Shown: positions 1-8,600, counted from the first letter of the stretch. The stretch is 64,000 bases of DNA from Microvirga sesbaniae (GCF_025460805.1 NZ_JAMXFJ010000001.1:29074-93073); one strand, 5' to 3'. Program-made: numbers and translations. Notes: generated by a model from the letters alone, not told the origin.

Positions 1-78
<78 letters not shown>

Positions 79-101
79 CAGCCCAGAGTGGAGCATCGGA
101 C

Positions 102-470
102 AATCGGGATCACCGGGACAAGCCCGGTGATGCGTGGCGGGTGGTGTGAGCCGGCGATGACGTGGAGGGTGGCACGGGCCGGTGCGAACACCCTCCCCAC
201 GTCATGGCACCCTCCGCCCTTCCTGCCACCCTCCGGCGTCATGGCCGGCCAGTCATCACCCGACTCTCGCCGGCCATCCCGATAGCTTCGGGCGCGGCGC
301 CCTACGGAAGCGGGATCACCGGCACAAGGCCGGTGATGACGTGAGAGGGTGGCATGAGGCGGTGCGAACACCCTCCCCACGTCATGGCCGGGCTTGTCCC
401 GGCCATCCCGATAAGGTGAAGCGCCGCGCCTCAAACAATCGGGATCACCGGCACAAGGCCCGTGATGACG
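102..470. repeat. Cluster of REPIN-like palindromic elements
   Basis: Three copies of the interspersed element called family B in this annotation lie here: a right half at 102-132, a diverged full copy at 238-341 and a full copy at 381-470. A full copy is a GTCATGGCCGGG...CCCGGCCAT hairpin, then ATCCCGAT, a short GCGCCGCGCCT-containing spacer, ATCGGGAT and a CACCGGC...GCCGGTGATGAC hairpin. The two halves are inverted relative to each other. A 28-bp direct repeat beginning GGTGCGAACACC occurs at 181-208 and again at 361-388, so part of the cluster looks duplicated with a 180-bp period. No gene is seen from 1 to 606. Confidence 0.8.
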
Positions 471-488
471 TGGTGGTGGATTGGACGG

Positions 489-578
489 GCCGGTGATGAC
501 GGGGTGGTGGATCGGCCGGGCGATCAAGACAGGGTCCCGAGCGGTGCGCCGCTCAAAGGCTCGAGCATCGGACCCAAA
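489..578 (+). repeat. 90-bp interspersed repeat, copy 1
   Basis: This segment reappears, nearly identical and in the opposite orientation, at 18282-18371. The shared block runs from the end of a family B half element (GGTGATGACGGGG) through GATCAAGACAGGG and GGTGCGCCGCTCAA to GAGCATCGGACCC. It therefore joins both repeat families of this window into one composite unit. Confidence 0.8.
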
Positions 579-609
579 CCCGGGTCCACTCTTCACGTCC
601 GATGCGCTA
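563..609. repeat. GCATCGGA-arm hairpin (family A)
   Basis: Outer arms GAGCATCGGAC and GTCCGATGCGCT enclose an inner GACCC...GGGTC pairing. The element ends at the stop codon of the minus-strand gene that begins at 1257, so it may act as its 3' stem-loop. Confidence 0.65.
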
Positions 610-1257
610 GAACGCGAACGGATCGGTGTAGGGCAGGCGGCGGCGGCGCACCTGGGTTTCCGGCAGGATCGGCCGACTGATGTCGACGGCGACCAATCCC
701 TCACAGGCGAGCGCCAGAACGGCCGCCACGCCGTCCTGCGTGTTCATCACGGCGCTGGCGCAATCCACCAGCCGCATCGCGCCCATCTCGTCGAGCTGAT
801 GCAGGACCCGAACCCGGTCTCCGGCGGTCACGGGGGTGCGCTTGCAGGCCATGATGAGGCGCATGGTCGTGAAGCGCGGCTCGGCCCGGATGCTCGCCGC
901 GGTCTCGATCACGAAGGCGCGGCCGTCCGCCGAGGCGATGCCGTGGATCGCTGCGGCGCGCAGGGGATGCTTCAGGAGATCGTCGTCGGTCACCACGTCG
1001 ACCAGAAAGGCGGCGCCGTCCTTCACGATCTCGAAATCCGCCACGTGCTCGATGGTTTCCTCCCCGACGGCGAACATGGCCGGATCGGCGGGAGCGCGCA
1101 AGGATTCTACCTCCGCATCGAGCTCGCACAGCGCCAGATAATCGGCGATCAAGGCATTGCGCGTGAGCGGCGCGGACGGGCGCTTCGCGGCTCGGCGGGT
1201 TCCCGGGCGCCGGGCAGGGCGTCGGTCCGAAAGGTCGAGGAGCGCTTGCGCGGACAT
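607..1257 (-). CDS. SOS-controlled TnsA-nuclease-like protein of unknown function
   Basis: No named family is recognised with certainty. The 216-residue protein has a basic, disordered-looking N-terminus (residues 11-30). The rest follows the layout of TnsA-type endonucleases: an acidic helix with Glu45, a strand pair with HVADF (Asp74) and FLVDVV, and a C-terminal region ending in strands and a basic tail. The lysine usually found in the second catalytic strand (VEVK type) is replaced here (VDVV, 86-89), so catalysis is doubtful. I chose the ATG at 1257 because longer starts add a low-complexity Arg/Ala-rich extension and would overlap the upstream LexA-type box at 1334-1348. It is divergent from the annealing-like gene at 1615. 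The fold assignment is an inference. Confidence 0.6.
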   Translation of the reverse strand: MSAQALLDLSDRRPARRPGTRRAAKRPSAPLTRNALIADYLALCELDAEVESLRAPADPAMFAVGEETIEHVADFEIVKDGAAFLVDVVTDDDLLKHPLRAAAIHGIASADGRAFVIETAASIRAEPRFTTMRLIMACKRTPVTAGDRVRVLHQLDEMGAMRLVDCASAVMNTQDGVAAVLALACEGLVAVDISRPILPETQVRRRRLPYTDPFAF

Positions 1258-1333
1258 CGGGGCCTCCAGCTTGGTCGGTCGAAGGGATGGAGCGGGCGGG
1301 CCAGCGCTCACCGCCGCCCGCCTCCGGAAAAAG

Positions 1334-1348
1334 GAACATATATAGAAC
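1334..1348 (-). promoter_or_regulatory. LexA (SOS) box upstream of the TnsA-like gene
   Basis: GAAC-ATATATA-GAAC matches, on the complementary strand, the GTTC-N7-GTTC LexA operator known from alphaproteobacteria. It lies 77 bp upstream of the start at 1257. The spacer is exactly 7 nt. Confidence 0.75.
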
Positions 1349-1526
1349 AATGTCTTCCCGGTCAAACGTTCGGCCTCGTTCGCGACGCTCCGGCCCGATC
1401 ACGGGCGATGGCCGCACGCCGCCGCATTGGGACAAAATGGCACAGGAGTTAAGTGGTTGACCTAGAAAGAATAATCGTCTTGTCCCACCGGCCCCGAAGT
1501 GGACCGGACGGTGCAAATTTGGTATA

Positions 1527-1541
1527 GAACAAAGAACGAAC
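1527..1541 (+). promoter_or_regulatory. LexA (SOS) box upstream of the annealing-protein-like gene
   Basis: GAAC-AAAGAAC-GAAC again has the 7-nt spacing of the alphaproteobacterial SOS operator and lies 74 bp upstream of the ATG at 1615. TATAGA immediately overlapping its left edge could be a -10 element, which would fit repression by steric block. Confidence 0.75.
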
Positions 1542-1614
1542 GCGCCTGCCGTGACAAGGCTGCGACAAGAGCGCGTCTGCGATGTACGGGCCTCTGAGAA
1601 AGTTAGGATCGAGG

Positions 1615-2280
1615 ATGAATACGACAGACAAGAAGATTTCCGAGGTGCTGGCGAAATTCGGCGAGCCGATGGCCGGAAACGTCTGGCGCGTCCAGGGGAC
1701 GGCCGTGATCTATCACAAGACCCTCGAGCGGATTGCCGCCCAGGCCAAGGTCGTCTTCGACGAGCCCAAGATCATCCGTGCCGAGCGCGACGAGGCCGTG
1801 ATCCAGGTGACCGGCCGCATGGGCGATCGCGTGGAATGGTCGATCGGCGAGGCGCTGATCGGCGTCAACTACCGCGTCTCCGGCAAGCAGGCGGCCTACG
1901 TTTATGCCATGGCCGAGAAGCGTGCGAAGGACCGGGTGATCCTCAAGCTCATCGAGCTGCACGGCTATGTCTACTCCGAGGAGGAGGCGGACGAGTTCAA
2001 GCAGGGTCGCCCGGGCGATGCCGATCCCCATGTGGAGATCGAGAAGTCGGAGCCGCAGAGGGGCAAGGTCGAGGCGGCGGCCGCCGACGGCAAGGTCGAG
2101 GACGACCTGAAGGCGAAGATCAAGAAGGCCAAGACCATCAACGCGGTCACGGACCTGATGCTCCACGCCGACACCCAGAAGACCCTCGCGGATCTGCCGG
2201 AGGGCATCCGCGACGAGATCCGCGACTTCGCCAAGGCGCGTCTCGTGGAACTCGGGTGGCCGACCAAGAAGGCGGCCTAA
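1615..2280 (+). CDS. Phage-type single-strand-annealing-like protein, SOS-controlled
   Basis: The 221-residue protein has a conserved-looking core: a beta-rich segment (about residues 23-85), then AMAEKRAKDRVILKLI (98-113) and YSEEEADEF (120-128). A helix with an AEKRAxxR pattern after a beta sheet recalls phage annealing proteins of the Erf/Rad52-like group, but this is resemblance only. The acidic/basic linker at 130-170 looks disordered. A C-terminal helical domain (about 175-221) resembles small nucleic-acid-binding caps. AGGA lies six bases before the ATG at 1615; a start at 1582 lacks a ribosome site. A LexA-type box precedes it and a strong terminator follows it, so it appears to be transcribed alone. 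Confidence 0.65.
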   Translation: MNTTDKKISEVLAKFGEPMAGNVWRVQGTAVIYHKTLERIAAQAKVVFDEPKIIRAERDEAVIQVTGRMGDRVEWSIGEALIGVNYRVSGKQAAYVYAMAEKRAKDRVILKLIELHGYVYSEEEADEFKQGRPGDADPHVEIEKSEPQRGKVEAAAADGKVEDDLKAKIKKAKTINAVTDLMLHADTQKTLADLPEGIRDEIRDFAKARLVELGWPTKKAA

Positions 2281-2294
2281 CTTTCGCTGCGATC

Positions 2295-2328
2295 ATGGGC
2301 GAGATGGCTTGACGATCATCTCGCCCAT
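2295..2328 (+). terminator. Rho-independent terminator
   Basis: ATGGGCGAGATG and CATCTCGCCCAT form a perfect 12-bp stem with a 10-nt loop, followed by TTCTCTTTCC. It lies 15 bases after the stop codon of the annealing-like gene and separates it from the helicase gene at 2374. Confidence 0.8.
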
Positions 2329-2373
2329 TTCTCTTTCCGCGCTTGCGTCCCGCGCTTCTGGTCTTTCCGATCG

Positions 2374-4563
2374 ATGCCGAAATCCTCCGCCCTCCCTGCG
2401 GTCAGTCAGGACGCTCTCACTCTCACCGAACATCTCGTCGGCTCCGTCGAGCGGGTGACGTTCCACAACGACGAGACCGGTTTCTGCGTGCTGCGCGTCA
2501 AGGCGCGGGGGCACCGCAAGCCGGTCGCCGTCGTCGGCCACGCGCCGTCCGTCGCCATCGGCGAAGTGGTCGAGGCGAGCGGGGAGTGGCTGCACGATCG
2601 CAACCATGGCGTTCAGTTTCTTGCCGTCGAGCTGAAGACCGCGGCGCCGACAACGGCGGAAGACCTGCAGCGCTTTCTCGGGTCCGGTCTCCTGAAGGGT
2701 GTCGGCCCATCCGTTGCGCAGCGGCTCATCGCCTCCTTCGGTTCGCGCATCCTCGACGTGATCGAACAAAAGCCGCACGAGCTGACGCGCGTGCATGGCA
2801 TCGGGATGGCGAAGGCGCTCGGCATCGGCGAGGCCTGGGCCGAGCATCGCGCCTTGAAGGACATCGCGGCCTTCCTGAACGCCCACGGCATCGGGGGCTT
2901 TCTGCTCGCGCGCATCTATCGCGCCTTTGGGATCGGGGCGATCGACACCATCAAGGCCAATCCCTATCGGCTTGCCCTCGATCTTCCAGGCATCGAGTTC
3001 GCCCTGGCCGATCAGGTCGCCACGCAGCTCGCCGTCGAGCCCACCGCCGATATCCGGCTGCAGGCGGGGCTTGCCACCGTTCTGTCGGATGCCGTGAAGG
3101 AGGGGCATTCGGGGCTGCCGGTCGATGACCTCCTGCGGCAGGCCAGCGTCCTGCTCGCGGTGCCGACGGACCGGCTGGCGCCCGTGCTCGACGCGCAATG
3201 CGCGGCCGGCCAGCTCGTCGCCGACGAGCTCGACGGACCTCGCCGCATCTTCCTCAAGAGCCTCTACGGGGCCGAGATTTTCATCGCCCAGCGCCTGAAG
3301 GAGATCGCGCAAGGGTTCCATCCCTGGCGCGGGCTCGATCCCGCGCACGTGATCGCCGAGGTCGAAGCCGCCACGGGCGTCTCCTACTCGGCCAGTCAGC
3401 GCGAGGCGCTGATCGCCTCCTGCGAGGCCAAGGTGCTCGTCGTCACCGGCGGCCCGGGCGTGGGCAAGACCACGCTCATCCGGAGCCTCACGCATCTATG
3501 CGCGAAGCATCAATTGCAGGTCGCTCTGTGCGCTCCGACCGGACGGGCGGCCAAGCGGCTCGCCGAGAGCACGGGCTTTCCCGCCAAGACCGTGCACCGG
3601 CTCCTCGAAGCCTCCGAGGGCGGATTCCGGCGCAACGCCAAGGCGCCGCTCGACTGCAATTTCCTCGTGGTGGACGAGGCGTCCATGCTCGATATCCGGC
3701 TCATGGCGGCTCTGTTGCGCGCCATGCCGGACGAGGCCTGCCTGCTCCTCGTCGGCGACGTGGATCAGCTTCCCTCCATCGGGCCGGGACAGATCCTCTC
3801 CGACATCATCGCCTCCGGGACCGTTCCGGTGGTGCATCTGCGGGAAGTGTTTCGCCAGGAGCGCGAGAGCCGCATCATCACCGTCGCGCACGCCATCAAT
3901 CGCGGAATCGTGCCGGATCTTTCGCATCAGCCGGACTCGGATCTCTATTTCGTCGAGGCTGATACGCCGGCCGACGCCATCGCCAAGATGACGATCCTCA
4001 TGCGCGATCGCATCCCGCGAAAATTCGGCCTCGATCCCGTGCGCGACGTGCAGGTCCTGTGCCCCATGAATCGCGGGCGGCTCGGCACTCACATGCTGAA
4101 CGGCGAGTTGCAGCAGATCTTCAATCCGCCGGGAACCGAGAGCCTGCACCGGGCCGGCTGGATCTACGGGCCCGGCGACAAGGTCATGCAGGTGAGGAAC
4201 GACTACGAGCGGGACGTTTATAACGGCGAGGTCGGCATCGTACGCGAGGTGGATCGGGACCACGGCGAACTGACGGTCGCCTTCGACGACAGGCCCGTGG
4301 TCTATACGCTCCGGGAGCTCGACGAACTGGCGCTCGCCTATGCGGTGACGATCCACAAGGCGCAGGGGTCCGAGTATCCGGCGGTGATCATCCCCGTGGC
4401 GTCGCAGCAGGCCTCCATGCTCCGGCGCAAGCTGCTCTATACGGGAGTGACGCGCGCAAGCCGACTCGTCGTCATGGTGGGAAGCCGGGCCGCCCTGGCG
4501 CAGGCCGTCACGCACGAGGATGAGCCGCGGCTGTCCAGGCTGCGGAACTGGCTGGAGGCCTGA
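2374..4563 (+). CDS. recD2: RecD2-type ATP-dependent DNA helicase
   Basis: A superfamily 1B 5'-3' DNA helicase of the RecD2/RecD-like group, which works without RecBC. The 729 residues begin with an OB-like and helix-hairpin-helix region (about 1-300). The motor follows: Walker A GGPGVGKTT near residue 359, the Walker B DEAS box near 432, VGDVDQLPS and FRQ motifs. The UvrD-like C-terminal part contains YAVTIHKAQGSE near 655 and YTGVTRA near 690. The length matches stand-alone RecD2 proteins. The start ATG has only a weak ribosome site. A terminator at 2295-2328 argues against co-transcription with the upstream SOS gene, although a shared repair role is plausible. Confidence 0.93.
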   Translation: MPKSSALPAVSQDALTLTEHLVGSVERVTFHNDETGFCVLRVKARGHRKPVAVVGHAPSVAIGEVVEASGEWLHDRNHGVQFLAVELKTAAPTTAEDLQRFLGSGLLKGVGPSVAQRLIASFGSRILDVIEQKPHELTRVHGIGMAKALGIGEAWAEHRALKDIAAFLNAHGIGGFLLARIYRAFGIGAIDTIKANPYRLALDLPGIEFALADQVATQLAVEPTADIRLQAGLATVLSDAVKEGHSGLPVDDLLRQASVLLAVPTDRLAPVLDAQCAAGQLVADELDGPRRIFLKSLYGAEIFIAQRLKEIAQGFHPWRGLDPAHVIAEVEAATGVSYSASQREALIASCEAKVLVVTGGPGVGKTTLIRSLTHLCAKHQLQVALCAPTGRAAKRLAESTGFPAKTVHRLLEASEGGFRRNAKAPLDCNFLVVDEASMLDIRLMAALLRAMPDEACLLLVGDVDQLPSIGPGQILSDIIASGTVPVVHLREVFRQERESRIITVAHAINRGIVPDLSHQPDSDLYFVEADTPADAIAKMTILMRDRIPRKFGLDPVRDVQVLCPMNRGRLGTHMLNGELQQIFNPPGTESLHRAGWIYGPGDKVMQVRNDYERDVYNGEVGIVREVDRDHGELTVAFDDRPVVYTLRELDELALAYAVTIHKAQGSEYPAVIIPVASQQASMLRRKLLYTGVTRASRLVVMVGSRAALAQAVTHEDEPRLSRLRNWLEA

Positions 4564-4615
4564 TCCCTTTTACGAGAGCGTGGAGCGCTCTATACTCGCT
4601 CCCCGGCAGCCGCCG

Positions 4616-4792
4616 ATGAGGGATGTGAACGTGGTTCCTGGACAGGTCGAACATCAGGAGAGGAGGGTCCGGGCCGGGCTTCTGGCCGGAGCGGTCCTGT
4701 GCCTGGTCGCGTCGGGCGGCCTCTTGTGGTGGCGCTATGGCGGCGCCGTCTTCAACGATCTCGTGTCGACGACCCTGGCCTGGTGCCTCTAG
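4616..4792 (+). CDS. Small single-pass membrane protein
   Basis: A 58-residue protein of unknown function. It has a polar, charged N-terminus (HQERRVRAG), one hydrophobic helix of about 20 residues containing LLAGAVLCLV, and a short C-terminal tail. I took the ATG at 4616 rather than an upstream frame that overlaps the helicase gene. It lies 53 bp after the helicase stop and could be read from the same transcript. The 273 bases after it hold no convincing gene. Confidence 0.45.
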   Translation: MRDVNVVPGQVEHQERRVRAGLLAGAVLCLVASGGLLWWRYGGAVFNDLVSTTLAWCL

Positions 4793-5065
4793 ATCTGTCC
4801 GTTCGCGATGTCCGGGCCAGCCCATGGCTCGTCTCGTTCCAGCGGAAGGGTGCGGTTGCGAGCTCCCTCAGACCCCTCCGGCCGGCCTGGCCCCCGTTCG
4901 GAGAGGCGAGGCCGGCCAGGATCGCTGCCTGCCGAAGGGTCTCCGGCGGCTGCCCATGATGAGCCAGGAAGCCGATCTCGATGGGGAGCGCCGTTGACTG
5001 TGGGCCGCTCTCCGCTAGACCCTGCCTCATGAGCAAAGGACGCTTCCGGCAGGCGTTCGGATCGG

Positions 5066-6010
5066 GTGCGGGGCAGCGTGCAAGTGAACATCCAAGTGAA
5101 TATCCAAGTGAACACCCAAGTGAACATCGTCCAGACGGTTCGATATAGCATTGCATTCCTGGCGCGCCTCCGAGGCACGATCAAGCTCCCGAGAGTGCTG
5201 TTGCCGGTGGCCCTGATGGCGATGCCGTGCCTCGCGCAGGCCGAAGGCGTGAACATTCCGAACTTCTGGGATCCCAAGACCCAGCTCGATCGGCCCGATC
5301 TGCCGGCGACCCGGACGATTCGCTTTCTGGTGGACGACGATTTTCCGCCGCTGCACTTTCCGGGACCGGACGGCAATCCGACCGGACTGTCGGTGGAACT
5401 CGCGCGTGCGGCCTGCGAGCGCCTGGGCCTCACCTGCACCATCCAGGTCCGCCGGTTCGACATGCTGCTCGGGGCCCTGAACGAGCGGCAGGGCGATGTG
5501 GTCGCCGCGGCCATTCCCGTCACGACGGATCTGCGGGGTCGCTTCGCCGTCACGGCGCCGTATTTCAAGATCCCGGCCCGCTTTGCCGTGCGCAAGGATC
5601 GAAACCAGCCGGTTCCCGAGGCCAAGACCCTTCAGGGCAAGACCATCGGGGTCGTTGGGGGGACGGCTCACGAGGCTTACGCCAAGGCCTTCATGAAGGG
5701 CGGCACGCTCAAGCCCTATCCGGAGCTGGCGGCTGCCCAGTCGGCCCTCAAGGCCGGCGACATCGACTACCTGTTCGCCGACGGCCTCGGCCTTGCTCTC
5801 TGGATCGGGGGCGAGGAGGCCGGCGGATGCTGCGACTTCTCCGGAGGTCCCTACCTGGAAAGCCGTTTCTTCGGCGAAGGAATCGGGTTCATCACGCGGA
5901 CCGAGGACGACACTCTGCGCCGAGCGCTCGATTTCGCCCTGCAGCAGTTGTGGAAGGAAGGGAAATACGCGGAACTTTACCTGCGTTTCTTCCCGATCAG
6001 CCCCTTCTGA
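5066..6010 (+). CDS. Periplasmic solute-binding protein, SBP_bac_3 type (orphan)
   Basis: A type 3 amino-acid-binding-like periplasmic protein with two alpha/beta lobes. The mature part starts after a signal peptide (VLLPVALMAMP...AQA). It shows FLVDDDFPPLHF, GLSVELARAAC, a GDVVAAAIPVT segment and GKTIGVVGGTAHE at the hinge, all typical of the family. No permease or ATPase gene lies nearby, so it may serve a distant transporter or act as a sensor. The start is uncertain: in-frame GTG codons occur at 5066, 5078, 5084, 5096, 5108 and 5120, several inside a 12-bp tandem repeat. The longest frame (314 residues) is given, but a start at 5120 would leave a more normal signal peptide. Confidence 0.8.
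   Translation: MRGSVQVNIQVNIQVNTQVNIVQTVRYSIAFLARLRGTIKLPRVLLPVALMAMPCLAQAEGVNIPNFWDPKTQLDRPDLPATRTIRFLVDDDFPPLHFPGPDGNPTGLSVELARAACERLGLTCTIQVRRFDMLLGALNERQGDVVAAAIPVTTDLRGRFAVTAPYFKIPARFAVRKDRNQPVPEAKTLQGKTIGVVGGTAHEAYAKAFMKGGTLKPYPELAAAQSALKAGDIDYLFADGLGLALWIGGEEAGGCCDFSGGPYLESRFFGEGIGFITRTEDDTLRRALDFALQQLWKEGKYAELYLRFFPISPF
5081..5128 (+). repeat. Four tandem copies of a 12-bp unit within a gene start
   Basis: The unit CAAGTGAACATC occurs four times with two single-base changes. It encodes (Q)VNI(Q) repeats, and each copy carries an in-frame GTG. Because 12 is a multiple of three, copy-number change would not shift the reading frame. Confidence 0.9.
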
Positions 6011-6114
6011 AGCCTTGTGGGCTCGGCCGAAGGCGGCTTTACCGCATTGACCCCTGCGGGTCTCCTCCCTAGTGTGCCGCGCTTCTGGACGCATTTTCCG
6101 CAAGCACTAGGCCC

Positions 6115-7848
6115 ATGTCTCACCCCCTGACCCTTGATCCTGCCCTGACCGAAGCCGCTCAGACCGCCACCGCCTGGCCTTTCGAGGAGGCGCGCAAGCT
6201 CGTCGAGCGGCTCAAACGGACGGGCAAGAAGGAGGCTCTGTTCGAGACGGGCTACGGTCCCTCGGGCCTGCCGCATATCGGCACCTTCGGCGAGGTCGCC
6301 CGCACCAGCATGGTGCGCCACGCCTTCCGGGTGCTGACCGGGGACAGCATTCCGACACGCCTCGTCGCCTTCTCGGACGACATGGACGGCTTGCGCAAGG
6401 TGCCGGACAACATCCCGAACAAGGATCTCGTGGCCTCGGCGCTCGGCAAGCCGTTGACGCAGGTGCCTGACCCATTCGGCACCCATGAGAGCTTCGCGCA
6501 TCACAACAATGCGCGCCTGCGCGAATTCCTCGATGCCTTCGGCTTCGATTACGAGTTCCTGTCGGCGACCGAGTGCTACAAGGCCGGCCGCTTCGACAAG
6601 ACCCTGCTCACCGTGCTCGAGCGCTACGATGCCGTGATGGCCATCATGCTGCCCTCCCTGCGAGAGGAGCGCCAGCAATCGTATTCGCCGTTCCTGCCGG
6701 TTCATCCGAAGACCGGCATCGTCATGCAGGTGCCGATCGACGAGCGCAGGCTCGATGCCGGCACCATCGTGTGGCGCGATCCCGATACGGGCGAGCGCTT
6801 CGAGACTCCGGTGACGGGCGGGCATGCCAAGCTGCAATGGAAGCCCGACTGGGCCATGCGCTGGGTGGCGCTCGGCGTCGATTACGAGATGGCCGGCAAG
6901 GACCTGATCGACAGCGTGAAGCTCTCCGGCGAGATCGCCAAGGCGCTCGGCGGCCTGCCGCCGGACGGGTTCAACTACGAGCTCTTCCTGGACGAGAAGG
7001 GCCAGAAGATCTCCAAGTCGAAGGGCAACGGGCTCACCATCGACGAGTGGCTCACCTACGGCACGCCGGACAGCCTTCGGCTGTTCATGTTCAGCAAGCC
7101 CCGCGAGGCGAAGAAGCTCTATTTCGACGTGATCCCGCGGCAGGTGGACGACTACCTGACCTTCCTGGAGAAGTATCCGGCGCAGGACACCAAGGCCCGC
7201 CTGATGAACCCGGTCTGGCATCTTCATGCGGGCGAGCCGCCGGCTCCCGAACTGGTGTCGTCCGGCGGAGGCAACCAGCCCGGCACGACGATCTCGTTCT
7301 CCATGCTGCTCAACCTGGTGGCCGTGGCGAATTCCGAGGATCCCGCGGTGCTGTGGGGCTTCATCCGCCGCTATGCGCCGGGCGTCTCGCCCGAAACGCA
7401 TCCGCGCCTCGACAGCCTGGTCAAGCGTGCCGTCCGCTATTTCGAGGATTTCGTGAAGCCCCAGAAGGCCTATCGCCTCGCGGACGACGTGGAGGCCGCT
7501 TCCCTGCGGCGCCTGGAGGAGGCGCTCGGCTCCTTCGAGTCCGGGGAGCGCCCGGCCACCGCCGAGGCGATCCAGGAGGAGATCTACAACGTGGGGCGGG
7601 CCGAGCCTCGCTATCAGGACCTCAAGGCCAAGGGCGCGACGCCCGAGCGTCCGGGCGTGTCCATCGACTGGTTCAACACGATCTACCAGGTGCTGCTGGG
7701 CGAGCCCCGCGGTCCGCGCTTCGGCTCCTTCGTGGCTCTCTACGGCGTGAAGGAGACGCGGGCGCTGATCCGAAAGGCGCTCGAGGGCATTCTCGTGCGC
7801 GAGCACGAGGCCTTCCTGAAGGAGCGCGAGGCCGGCCGCGCGGCCTGA
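6115..7848 (+). CDS. lysK: Lysyl-tRNA synthetase, class I
   Basis: Charges tRNA-Lys with lysine in the cytoplasm. This is the class I enzyme typical of archaea and alphaproteobacteria, not the class II LysS. The HIGH-type signature is PSGLPHIG at residues 49-56 and the KMSKS-type loop is KISKS at 298-302, as expected for a Rossmann-fold class I synthetase. The length of 577 residues includes the alpha-helical anticodon-binding region at the C-terminus. The gene is flanked by its own upstream gap (6011-6114) and converges with the repressor gene ending at 7856. Confidence 0.95.
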   Translation: MSHPLTLDPALTEAAQTATAWPFEEARKLVERLKRTGKKEALFETGYGPSGLPHIGTFGEVARTSMVRHAFRVLTGDSIPTRLVAFSDDMDGLRKVPDNIPNKDLVASALGKPLTQVPDPFGTHESFAHHNNARLREFLDAFGFDYEFLSATECYKAGRFDKTLLTVLERYDAVMAIMLPSLREERQQSYSPFLPVHPKTGIVMQVPIDERRLDAGTIVWRDPDTGERFETPVTGGHAKLQWKPDWAMRWVALGVDYEMAGKDLIDSVKLSGEIAKALGGLPPDGFNYELFLDEKGQKISKSKGNGLTIDEWLTYGTPDSLRLFMFSKPREAKKLYFDVIPRQVDDYLTFLEKYPAQDTKARLMNPVWHLHAGEPPAPELVSSGGGNQPGTTISFSMLLNLVAVANSEDPAVLWGFIRRYAPGVSPETHPRLDSLVKRAVRYFEDFVKPQKAYRLADDVEAASLRRLEEALGSFESGERPATAEAIQEEIYNVGRAEPRYQDLKAKGATPERPGVSIDWFNTIYQVLLGEPRGPRFGSFVALYGVKETRALIRKALEGILVREHEAFLKEREAGRAA

Positions 7849-7855
7849 GCGCCGG

Positions 7856-8488
7856 CTATTGCCGGGCCCACATGATCCGGGCCGACCACGAGACCTCTTC
7901 GGCCGGGATCACCTGGTCTTCCTGGTCCTTGGCAAGGGACGACATCTCCAGGGTCTTGGCCGAGCGGCGCTTGAGCTCCTTGGCCAGGATCGCGCCGGAC
8001 GTCGTGCATACGACGACCCGGTCGCCCTTGCGGGTGCTGGCCGTCGGCGAGACGATGAGAACGTCCCCATCGCGATAGAGCGGAGCCAGGGCGTCACCCG
8101 TCACCTCGAGCGCGAAGACCTTTTCCTGCCCGAAATCGGGAAACTCGATCTCGTCCCAGCCAGGGCCCTCGTTGGGCATGCCTTCGTCGTTGAACACCTT
8201 GCCGGAGGCCGCCTCTTCCATGCCGATCAGCGGGATCATGGAACGGCGCAACGAACCGGAGGGCTCGACGAGGCGGAGGAAATCCTCCAGGGTCGCGCCC
8301 GTGGCTTTCAGGATTTTCGAGATCGACTCCGTGGAAGGCCATCGTTCCCGGCCCTCGGGACTCACGCGCTTCGACTTGTTGAAGCTGGTCGCGTCGAGAC
8401 CGGCCTTGCGAGCCAGTCCTGAAGCGGTCATGCCATGACGTGATGCCAACGCATCGATAGCAGCCCAGACGCGCTCGTGAGATAACAT
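7856..8488 (-). CDS. S24/LexA-like repressor lacking the catalytic serine
   Basis: An N-terminal helix-turn-helix (about residues 1-70, with SGLARKAGLDATSFNK) is joined to a C-terminal S24 peptidase-like domain, the layout of phage CI and LexA-type repressors. In the usual VxGDSMxP motif the serine is replaced by alanine: VTGDALAPL, Ala133, codon GCC at 8089-8091. The general-base lysine region (GAILAKEL, Lys170) remains. Known family members use Ser-Lys to self-cleave, so this protein should not. It may use the domain only for dimerisation or ligand sensing. It is divergent from DUF952-pyrD, with inverted repeats between them. No phage genes are nearby. Confidence 0.88.
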   Translation of the reverse strand: MLSHERVWAAIDALASRHGMTASGLARKAGLDATSFNKSKRVSPEGRERWPSTESISKILKATGATLEDFLRLVEPSGSLRRSMIPLIGMEEAASGKVFNDEGMPNEGPGWDEIEFPDFGQEKVFALEVTGDALAPLYRDGDVLIVSPTASTRKGDRVVVCTTSGAILAKELKRRSAKTLEMSSLAKDQEDQVIPAEEVSWSARIMWARQ

Positions 8489-8498
8489 CGTACTAACC

Positions 8499-8513
8499 TT
8501 CGCTAGGAGCGAA
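8499..8513. promoter_or_regulatory. Candidate operator, TTCGCT-AGG-AGCGAA
   Basis: A perfect 6-bp inverted repeat with a 3-nt spacer lies 11 bp upstream of the repressor start, and a further AGCGAA follows at 8523-8528. The position suits autoregulation by the S24-type repressor. Confidence 0.45.
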
Positions 8514-8560
8514 ATCAGTGAAAGCGAACCTATAACTAGGAATTAAATGTGACCGAAAAC

Positions 8561-8600
8561 TTAGACATTTGCCAGCAGTCTATTGAGACAATATGTCTAA
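8561..8600. promoter_or_regulatory. Candidate operator, TTAGACAT...ATGTCTAA
   Basis: Eight-bp inverted arms at 8561-8568 and 8593-8600 enclose a second small palindrome, GTCT-ATTG-AGAC. The stretch is much richer in A+T than its surroundings. It lies between the divergent repressor and DUF952 genes and could regulate either. Confidence 0.4.

Noticed and set aside
102..470. Repeats at the start as a possible CRISPR array
   Set aside because: The units are long palindromic elements with no regular spacers and no cas genes nearby.
1368..1381. A third GTTC...GTTC near the SOS boxes
   Set aside because: The spacer is 6 nt, not 7, so it does not fit the LexA operator.
1615..4563. Annealing-like gene and RecD2 as one recombination operon
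   Set aside because: A strong terminator at 2295-2328 separates them, so a shared transcript is unlikely even if the roles are related.
4793..5065. Possible small genes in the gap before the binding protein
   Set aside because: All frames are Arg/Pro/Ser-rich with no ribosome site or recognisable domain.
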